A stretch of DNA of 50,823 bases, from contig JADYYE010000160.1 of NCBI GenBank assembly GCA_020853815.1, forward strand, positions 1-50,823, written 5' to 3'. The DNA comes from Phycisphaerales bacterium. Its GTDB lineage: Bacteria > Planctomycetota > Phycisphaerae > Phycisphaerales > UBA1924. Of the stretch, positions 44,881 to 50,823 are shown piece by piece (within the stretch, counting starts at the first letter, position 1; every line of letters starts with the position of its first letter). The notes below the pieces were generated by a model that was not told where the DNA came from, made no database searches, and saw only the letters and a program-made list of their open reading frames with translations. The translations under genes and the position numbers were made by a program.

Positions 44881-45582
44881 ATGAACGTTCGAGCAGTCGT
44901 CTTGGATGGAATCGAGTTGCCGCCCGCGAGTGAACTTGCCCGCGGGGCGGACATCGTGCAGGCCGTTCTGAACATGGCGGAACGGGCGATCGATCGGCTC
45001 CGTCGCCAATCCTCGGCTCCGATTGCCACCGTCGGGCGGCTTCGCGGCACGGGCCGCGGGGTGCATTTCCGCGACTTGATCCGCAGGCTCGAATCCGAGC
45101 ATCCGATCACCCTCGCCGCTCCGTTTGAAGACAGCGAACTCGTCGCCGGTGCTGCCTGGGACGCCTCGAACGTCCAAGGCCTCACGTCAGCGGGCGCCCT
45201 CGCCAAACTTCGGTGGAGTGCCGGGGCGGATGACCTGCCCATGCATGTGCATGAGCACTCCGACCGCTTCATCATCGTGGAAGAGGGTCGCGGCTTCTTT
45301 CACGTCAGTGATCAGACCATCGATGCGTTCGACGGCTCGGAGGTCCGCAGCATTCCCGCCCGCGAGCGGGATGTGTTCGTTTTCACCCGCGGCGTCGTCC
45401 ATACTTTCAGCACGCTCGATGAACCCATGACGCTGCTCTCATGCCAGATGCCGTATCTCGCCTTCGATGATCCACGGCAGTACCGACTGCCATCCTTCCG
45501 CTGGACCGCTCGCGATCAGCCGGAACGCTACACACCCACCGTCGCCTGCGATCCGGCTTGGTCCGTGCTGGCCAGGCACTGA
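44881..45582 (+). CDS. Cupin-domain protein
   Basis: The product has 233 residues from ATG 44881, with GGAGAG 6-8 bases upstream. The C-terminal half has the two cupin motifs: MHVHEHSDRFIIVEEGRGFF, with His and Glu metal-type ligands, and ERDVFVFTRGVVHTFS, with the second His. The first about 100 residues are a separate helical domain of unknown role. Its start is shared with the divergent HTH gene through the two operators, so it is likely under that regulator. Cupins range from dioxygenases to sugar isomerases and small-molecule sensors; the reaction cannot be told. An IS256-family element begins 18 bases after its stop. Confidence 0.8.
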   Translation: MNVRAVVLDGIELPPASELARGADIVQAVLNMAERAIDRLRRQSSAPIATVGRLRGTGRGVHFRDLIRRLESEHPITLAAPFEDSELVAGAAWDASNVQGLTSAGALAKLRWSAGADDLPMHVHEHSDRFIIVEEGRGFFHVSDQTIDAFDGSEVRSIPARERDVFVFTRGVVHTFSTLDEPMTLLSCQMPYLAFDDPRQYRLPSFRWTARDQPERYTPTVACDPAWSVLARH

Positions 45583-45600
45583 TACGGCTTCTCATCATTC

Positions 45601-47070
45601 GGTAACGTTCAGAGTTGTGCGCACATTGACACAGGGGGCTCTCCCGCTGGAAGGTGGTGTTGGTGACAACCCCTTTTCAGACAGGAGAGCCCGATGGCGA
45701 GCGTAGCGAAGCGACCGGGAACGGCAAGAGGAACGGCTGAGGAAGGTCCGGCGGCCGAGGCCAAGAGCGGCCTGGCCTCGGCGCTGACGGTGGACACGGA
45801 GAAGGTGCGGGGCCACCTGGACGAGGTGGTGCGGACCACGGTGGAGCAGACCTTGAACCAGCTGCTCGATGAGGAGGCGGATCGGGTCGCGGGAGCCGGG
45901 CGCTACGAGCGGAGCGAGGAACGCGTAGACACGCGGGCGGGCAGCTACCGGCGGAAGCTGCAGACCAAGGCCGGGGAGGTGGAGCTGACGGTGCCGCGGC
46001 TACGGACGCTGCCGCTGGAGACGGCGATCATCGAGCGGTACAAGCGTCGGGAGAGTTCGGTGGAGGAAGCCCTGATCGAGATGGACCTGGCGGGCGTCTC
46101 CATGCGGCGGGTCGAGGACATCACCGAGGCGTTGTGGGGCACCCGCGTGAGCGCCAGCGCCGTGAGCGGGATGGCGCAGAAGGTGTACGGCCAGATCGAG
46201 GCGTGGCGGAACCGGAAGATTACCGGGGAGCATGCGTACGTGTACCTGGACGGGATCTGGCTGAAGCGTTCCTGGGGCGGCGAGATGAAGAACGTGGCGG
46301 TCCTGATCGCGATCGGCGTGGACCACGAGGGCTACCGGGAGGTGCTCGGGGTGTCGGAGGGGACCAAGGAGGACGCGGAGAGCTGGCGGACGTTCCTGCG
46401 GAGCCTGAAGGAGCGGGGCCTGTCGGGCGTGCGCCTGTTCGCCAGCGACAAGTGCCTTGGGCTGGTGGACTCTCTGGCGGAGTTCTTCCCCGACGCGGCC
46501 TGGCAGAGATGCGTGGTTCATTGGTACAGGAACGTGATGACGGCGGTGCCGCAGGGGAAGGTGCGCGAGGTGGCGGCGATGCTCAAGGCGATCCACGCCC
46601 AGGAGGACCGGGCCTCCGCCGAGCAGAAGGCCGGTCAGGTGGTCGAGAAGCTGGCGGGGATGCGGCTTTCCAAGGCCGCGGCGATCGTGCGCGAGGGCGT
46701 GGCCGAGACGCTGAGCTATATGGCCTTCCCGCGCGAACACTGGCGGTGCCTCAGGACCAACAACCCGATGGAGCGATTGAACCGCGAGGTCCGTCGCCGC
46801 ACGCGCGTGGTGGGCGCGTTCCCCGACGGGCAGAGCGCGCTGATGCTGGTGGCGGCGCGTCTGCGGCACGTGGCGGGGACGCGGTGGGGCACGCGGAGAT
46901 ACCTGGACATGAGCCGGCTGCGTGAGCCGGTGATGACGGAGCCGGCGACGGCGGCCGCGTGAGCCGCGCCGCTGCTGAGCCTTCGCCCTCCGGGCTCAGC
47001 CTCAGCAGCGGGAGTGAACCTTCCTCGGGAGAAGCTCTTTGGCAAAGTGCGCATGTTGACACACGCTACC
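45601..47070 (+). mobile_element. IS256-family insertion sequence
   Basis: The element carries the complete transposase gene at 45694-46962. Imperfect terminal inverted repeats can be aligned: the left end GGTAACGT...TGCGCACATTG (45601-45628) and the complement of the right end GGTAGCGT...TGCGCACTTTG (47043-47070), with the two blocks at identical spacing. The right end has a second ACACGCTACC directly outside (47072-47081). No target duplication could be recognised, so the outer boundary is provisional. Confidence 0.75.
45694..46962 (+). CDS. IS256-family transposase
   Basis: The 422-residue DDE transposase has an intact frame from ATG 45694, after AGGAG. The N-terminal part has RKLQTKAGEVELTVPRLR; HAYVYLDGIWLKRSW gives the first Asp, LFASDKCLGLVDSLAEFFP with WQRCVVHWYRN gives the second Asp and the C/H pair, and LRTNNPMERLNREVRRRTRV gives the Glu, all typical of the mutator/IS256 type. 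It is probably able to act. The first 30 residues (Ala/Gly/Glu-rich) are extra. Its insertion separates the cupin gene from the RHS locus. Confidence 0.95.
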   Translation: MASVAKRPGTARGTAEEGPAAEAKSGLASALTVDTEKVRGHLDEVVRTTVEQTLNQLLDEEADRVAGAGRYERSEERVDTRAGSYRRKLQTKAGEVELTVPRLRTLPLETAIIERYKRRESSVEEALIEMDLAGVSMRRVEDITEALWGTRVSASAVSGMAQKVYGQIEAWRNRKITGEHAYVYLDGIWLKRSWGGEMKNVAVLIAIGVDHEGYREVLGVSEGTKEDAESWRTFLRSLKERGLSGVRLFASDKCLGLVDSLAEFFPDAAWQRCVVHWYRNVMTAVPQGKVREVAAMLKAIHAQEDRASAEQKAGQVVEKLAGMRLSKAAAIVREGVAETLSYMAFPREHWRCLRTNNPMERLNREVRRRTRVVGAFPDGQSALMLVAARLRHVAGTRWGTRRYLDMSRLREPVMTEPATAAA

Positions 47071-47206
47071 CACACGCTACCCCGGGGGCGTGGCGTGCGA
47101 TGTCTGGAACTGTTCGGCGACGTCCTCAGGCACGACTACCAGAGGGCGGGATGAGCGGAATCCCGGCGGCCATGAGCGTGCGATGAGTGTTTGACCACCA
47201 CGGCCT

Positions 47207-47653
47207 CTATACCGACGCACCACACTCGGGACATCTGGAGGACAATAATCCAGTCTTGTCATAGCCGCAACGTTGACACATGCCTGATCGATCTCGCTTC
47301 TGCAAGACAAAGCACGAGTACGCGAGTGCCGCGAAAACAACACATGGAATCCAAAGCGGTACTATGATACGAAATCCTGTCGGAAATATATACCATGTCG
47401 GCAAATAAGTGAATTCGAGTACGTTAGTGTCCAAAGACCACACGGGTGCGTCCGGCGATTGTGCCATTGGGCCATCGCTGCAGAAGAAGACCGCACCTCC
47501 TCCCAGTCCTGCCCACATGCCATTCGGATCCCATCGTGTAATTCCCCACCACGCGCTAGCGATTTCAAGAAACAACCAGGCAATACTGATACAAGCTGAG
47601 GAGAATGCTCCAATTATCAAACAAGAAAACCTGCGAATTCCCTTTTTCGGCAC
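47207..47653 (-). CDS. Small membrane protein with C-terminal zinc ribbon; candidate immunity gene
   Basis: The product has 148 residues if it begins at GTG 47653, which lies 9 bases after AGGAG; a TTG at 47713 is the alternative. Hydrophobic segments occur near residues 9-33 and about 96-120, and a planctomycete-style zinc ribbon CQRCGYDKTGLLSSRCPECG closes the protein. Base composition is AT-rich, like the C-terminal part of the RHS gene just upstream (75 bases). Such ribbon proteins are common in planctomycetes and usually unassigned. The position directly 3' of an RHS gene on the same strand is where immunity genes of polymorphic toxins sit; this is inference only. Confidence 0.6.
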   Translation of the reverse strand: MPKKGIRRFSCLIIGAFSSACISIAWLFLEIASAWWGITRWDPNGMWAGLGGGAVFFCSDGPMAQSPDAPVWSLDTNVLEFTYLPTWYIFPTGFRIIVPLWIPCVVFAALAYSCFVLQKRDRSGMCQRCGYDKTGLLSSRCPECGASV

Positions 47654-47728
47654 TGACACTATCTCCTGAGTGTTGAACCATTCAAATGCGAGACAAGCAA
47701 GACATTGCGACAAACACTTACGTCGCGT

Positions 47729-50700
47729 TCAATCATGCGAGACACCCCCTCCACTGCCAGGCTTCTGCGGGTCGCCGGGCGGACTGGTCGGAGGTGGGTC
47801 CCATGGCGGCCGGTTTTCCTTGGTAGGCAAGCATTTTTCGAGATTATCATCCACAAAATGAGCGTCGCATCCACTAGCGCGGACAGAGCCTTTGGCAAGC
47901 TCCGATACACATGTTTTATAATTTTTATATCCGAGCTCTTTCCATCTGGCACATTGAATTGAATATGCACGAATCTCAGTGCACGCCGATGCGTTGCAGT
48001 CGTTGCCAAACCCCGCGCAATTGTGATCGTATACGTGTATCAGTTCGTGAGCAATCAGATCGCAATACCGTTCATTTTTTGATGTGTTTTCATAGCAAAT
48101 ACATATTTTGCAACCTTGCGCATAGCCGCCAGCTTTCCAGTTAGGATCATCTGGATCCGTCATTCGGCATCCGTCATTGTCTGCATTATTGCAACACGAG
48201 ATGTTGGCACCGTTGGGACATCCGGCCTGGGGGCATGATTTGATCAATGATATCAATTTCTTGACGCGTTCAGAGCAGCCCTCCCAGCCTTTGATCCTTT
48301 TCTCGCAATCTTCTTTTGGTATCTCGCAGTCATTCACTGCATTTGTGGTTGTGGCTCCTCCGCATGACGGGCCACCGTCGTTTTTTGCAAGCAATCCCGA
48401 TGCGTCTGTCATGACAATTGGAGTATTGAGACAATACACCTGCAACGAGATGTCGTCCACATACCCCGCCGGGTCTCTGCGTGTCCACCTGCCGAGCCCT
48501 GCGTCGTAGACGCGGTTGCGGACGTGGAAGATGGCGTGCGAGGCGCCGACGAAGGTCGGATCGTACTGGTAGCCGGCGTACCCGATCCTATTCGCGATCG
48601 ATGAAGCCGAGAGCGTGAACCGCCCGGCGGTGCTGGGCGCGTCCCACCAATCGCTGAAGAGGTCGTAGTCGTCGCCGTTGACCACGGTGTCGAAGTTGAC
48701 GTCGGCCTCGCTTCTCGCGTTGTCGAAGTCGTCGCTGTAGTCGTCGAAGTCGGCGCCGTTGACGAAGCCGTCGCGGTTGTAGTCGCCGGGGTCGATCCTC
48801 ACCGGTATCCCATACGACGTGTACTTGACCCACTCCTTCACGAGGCCGGCGCTGGTCAGGATCGCCGAGACGTCCGCGCGCCAGTTCTGCACGTAGTAGA
48901 GGCGCTCTTCGAGCGTGGCGTCGCTGGCGCTGGTCCACGCCGTGTTCGCGTCCTTGTTGCGCAGGATCACGCTGTCGATGTACGAGCTTCCGCCCCTGCC
49001 GTTCGCCCCCGCGTTGTGGTACGCGAAGAGCTCCTTGGGGCTGGTGTCGCTGCCGCGGAACGTCGCCACGATCCGCCACCGGTCATCCATCGCGAAGTTG
49101 TACCACGGATCGTTCGCATCCACGTCCGTGTCCGCGTCGGCGTCGTAGTGCCAGCCGATCCGCATGTTCAGCCCGTTGTACGTGTACTCGGCGACCACGG
49201 TGTTGCTCTGGTTCTTGACCGTCTTGAGTCTCCCCAGCGCATCATACACGAACTTGTAGTCCTTGCCGTCATCCGTCAGGTTCCCCACCGCGTCGTAGGC
49301 CTGCGTGTAGTTCACGCTGCTGTTGCTGTCGGTGTCCCGCGTTAGCAGTTCGTTCGCCACGTTGTGCGCGCGGGTGTCGTCCACCTCGCCGGTATCGACG
49401 AAGTCCCCGTCGCCATTCCAGTCTTCCTTGTCCCGGGCCCAGTTCCCCGTCTGGCTGAGCGTCCACTGCTGGTCGCGCCATAGCGTCGAGATGCTGCTGC
49501 CGTTCCAGTGCCCTTCCTGGGTCCTGGTCAGGCGGCTCCGGCTATCAATCGTGTACGACGCGTCGAAGACCCCGGGGTTGCTGGCGCCCCCGTAGTTGCG
49601 GTGCAGGTTGTCCACCTGCCGCGTGATGTTGCCCGACTCGTCGAACGTGATGTCGGTGGAGTACAGATCACCCCCGCTCCCGCCGTCCTTGGTCCAGCGG
49701 TCCTTCACGATCCGGTTGAAGCGGTCCAGGCGGTCGTAGTTGGCCGTGCCGCTGCCGTATCTGGCGCTCGTCACGCCCGCCTCGGCCAGCTGCTGCGAGA
49801 CCAGCTGAGTCGCCCCCAGGTACTTGTACACCGCCACCGTGGTGGCGCCGGCCTTCACCTGCGTCACCCGGCTGGCCGCGTCGTCCAGGAGGTTCCCCGT
49901 CGAGAGGTACTCGTACTGCAGCGACTGCTTCTCGGTCCCCGCGTAGTTCACCTTCTGGTACGTGCGCCGGACGCAGTCGTGCCCGCCGCTGGGCGTCGCC
50001 TTCTCGTAGGTGTACGCCACCTCGTACTCGTCGCCGCCGCCCCCGGACACCGCCGAGTTGCGGTCCTGCTCAAAGAGCGTCACGTTCCCCCAGTCGTCGT
50101 AGGTGTACTTCACCTCGTCGACCACCGAGCCCGATCCCGCCGTGGCGTTGTCGTACTGCGTCACCGTCTGCGTCTGCCCGCGGCTGGTGTACCCCATCGT
50201 GATCCGACGCACCGCGCTATCAAAGCCTCCGGCCAGGGTCGACACCCGCTTGTGCGTGATCCGCCCGCCGGTGTCGTAGTCGGTCTCGGTGATGTTCCCC
50301 GACTGGTCCTTGGTCCAGATTTGCTGGCCCTGGGCGTTGTAGGCGTAGGTCACCACGTCGGTCCCCGAGGAGGAGTCCGGGTAGGTGACTTTCTGGAGCA
50401 GGTGCCCGGTGGCGATGGTGGAGTCGCCGGCGCTGACCCCCTTGGTGGTGCCGTAGGTGTAGGTCGTCACCTGGTCGGTGGCGTCCTCGACGTTGTCGCC
50501 ATCGAGGTCGACGAAGAGCTTGGTGCGCAGGCCGTTGGCATAGACATAGCGCACGATGTTGTCGTCGTCGGCGTTGTCGCCCGAGGGCGTGCCGTTGACG
50601 TAGTTGGTGATCTCGGTGATAACCCGGCCCAGGGCGTCGTATTCCTTGCGTGCCACCTTGCCGCGCGGATCGGTGACGTCCTTGAGCGTGCCGTCGTCGT

Positions 50701-50823
50701 TGTAGCTGTACGTCGTCACCGGCGTCGAGGTCGTGCTCGAGGGCGGCGAGGAGGCCGCCGAGCGATCGAACGTGGTGGCGTTGCCGCTGGAGCCGTTGGT
50801 CCCGTAGTTGCACGTCGCCGTCA
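47729..50823 (-). CDS. RHS/YD-repeat protein with dockerin-like insert and C-terminal Atp23/M76-like metallopeptidase domain (partial, 5' end outside window)
   Basis: About 1030 residues are visible and the frame is open to the right edge. Many YD/RHS repeats occur (EYDALGRVITEITNY, YDALGRLKTVKNQSNTVV). A dockerin-type calcium-loop pair GDYNRDGFVNGADFDD and DVNFDTVVNGDDYDLF lies at about 48645-48795. The hyperconserved RHS core GYAGYQYD...GLGRWTRRDPAGY is at about 48460-48590. From about 48440 to 47729 a Cys-rich (about 20 Cys) domain follows with lower GC: LIAHELIHVYDHNCAGF carries HExxH (48035-48049), ACTEIRAYSIQC and CVSELAKGSVRASGC follow. The set HELIHxYDxxC, ACxEIRA, CVxxxAxxSV matches the Atp23/peptidase M76 family. 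In RHS toxins the variable tip is the toxin, so a metallopeptidase effector is inferred. Activity and target are unknown. Confidence 0.85.
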   Translation of the reverse strand, partial: TATCNYGTNGSSGNATTFDRSAASSPPSSTTSTPVTTYSYNDDGTLKDVTDPRGKVARKEYDALGRVITEITNYVNGTPSGDNADDDNIVRYVYANGLRTKLFVDLDGDNVEDATDQVTTYTYGTTKGVSAGDSTIATGHLLQKVTYPDSSSGTDVVTYAYNAQGQQIWTKDQSGNITETDYDTGGRITHKRVSTLAGGFDSAVRRITMGYTSRGQTQTVTQYDNATAGSGSVVDEVKYTYDDWGNVTLFEQDRNSAVSGGGGDEYEVAYTYEKATPSGGHDCVRRTYQKVNYAGTEKQSLQYEYLSTGNLLDDAASRVTQVKAGATTVAVYKYLGATQLVSQQLAEAGVTSARYGSGTANYDRLDRFNRIVKDRWTKDGGSGGDLYSTDITFDESGNITRQVDNLHRNYGGASNPGVFDASYTIDSRSRLTRTQEGHWNGSSISTLWRDQQWTLSQTGNWARDKEDWNGDGDFVDTGEVDDTRAHNVANELLTRDTDSNSSVNYTQAYDAVGNLTDDGKDYKFVYDALGRLKTVKNQSNTVVAEYTYNGLNMRIGWHYDADADTDVDANDPWYNFAMDDRWRIVATFRGSDTSPKELFAYHNAGANGRGGSSYIDSVILRNKDANTAWTSASDATLEERLYYVQNWRADVSAILTSAGLVKEWVKYTSYGIPVRIDPGDYNRDGFVNGADFDDYSDDFDNARSEADVNFDTVVNGDDYDLFSDWWDAPSTAGRFTLSASSIANRIGYAGYQYDPTFVGASHAIFHVRNRVYDAGLGRWTRRDPAGYVDDISLQVYCLNTPIVMTDASGLLAKNDGGPSCGGATTTNAVNDCEIPKEDCEKRIKGWEGCSERVKKLISLIKSCPQAGCPNGANISCCNNADNDGCRMTDPDDPNWKAGGYAQGCKICICYENTSKNERYCDLIAHELIHVYDHNCAGFGNDCNASACTEIRAYSIQCARWKELGYKNYKTCVSELAKGSVRASGCDAHFVDDNLEKCLPTKENRPPWDPPPTSPPGDPQKPGSGGGVSHD

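Noticed and set aside
45694..46962. Target-site duplication flanking the IS256 element
   Set aside because: The 8-9 bases left of 45601 and right of 47070 do not match.
42898..50823. Attachment-site duplication of the tRNA-Ser 3' end
   Set aside because: No second copy of the tRNA 3' sequence was seen to the right edge.

Overview
The window is a high-GC chromosomal segment of a planctomycete, most likely class Phycisphaerae. The evidence is the style of the proteins: a prepilin-like protein with an [16 protein letters not shown] methylation motif, a dockerin-type repeat inside an RHS protein, short membrane proteins ending in a CxxCGYD...CPECG zinc ribbon, a type III glutamine synthetase, many GTG and TTG starts, and Gfo/Idh and xylose-isomerase-like sugar genes. 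The assignment rests on gene content read by eye, not on a database search.

Layout. 1-5.7 kb: a partial lipid-anchored tyrosine-phosphatase-like protein, a membrane coiled-coil protein, a prepilin-like protein, and the nrfHA pair for periplasmic nitrite reduction to ammonium. 5.8-12.3 kb: proS, a DUF481 outer-membrane protein, mscL, a lipoprotein, and a Gfo/Idh dehydrogenase with a sugar isomerase/epimerase. 12.4-18.7 kb: a histidine-degradation pair (hutG-like, hutI), map, trpA and glnN (GSIII). 19-24.9 kb: a beta-lactamase-fold protein, pyrD, a TPR-YggX fusion, a small conserved protein, folK and a secreted unknown. 25-32.4 kb: a XerC/D-type recombinase, a lipoprotein, a TolB-like propeller lipoprotein, two small unknowns, nuoC, proC and accA. 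32.5-42.9 kb: a DksA-like protein with a histone-H1-like tail coupled to lspA, a TPR-like membrane protein, an MBL hydrolase, a DinB-like protein, a minus-strand cluster (glycosyltransferase, truB, metallophosphoesterase, ThiF/MoeB), and a PAP2 phosphatase.

At 42.9 kb a tRNA-Ser(GGA) marks a sharp change. From there to the right edge the DNA looks accessory: an IS5-family remnant, a membrane unknown, a divergent HTH/cupin pair with two matching TGTCCC-N7-GGGACA operators, a complete IS256-family element, and a large RHS/YD-repeat gene running off the window. The RHS protein carries a dockerin-like pair of calcium loops just before its RHS core. It ends in a cysteine-rich, lower-GC domain with HELIH and ACTEIRA motifs resembling the Atp23/M76 metallopeptidase family. 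A small membrane protein gene follows on the same strand, in the position expected for an immunity gene. This putative RHS-metallopeptidase toxin module, together with the divergent HTH/cupin switch, is the most novel content of the window.

Several neighbouring genes overlap by a GTGA stop/start (22397, 33504, 37807, 40171), which suggests translational coupling.
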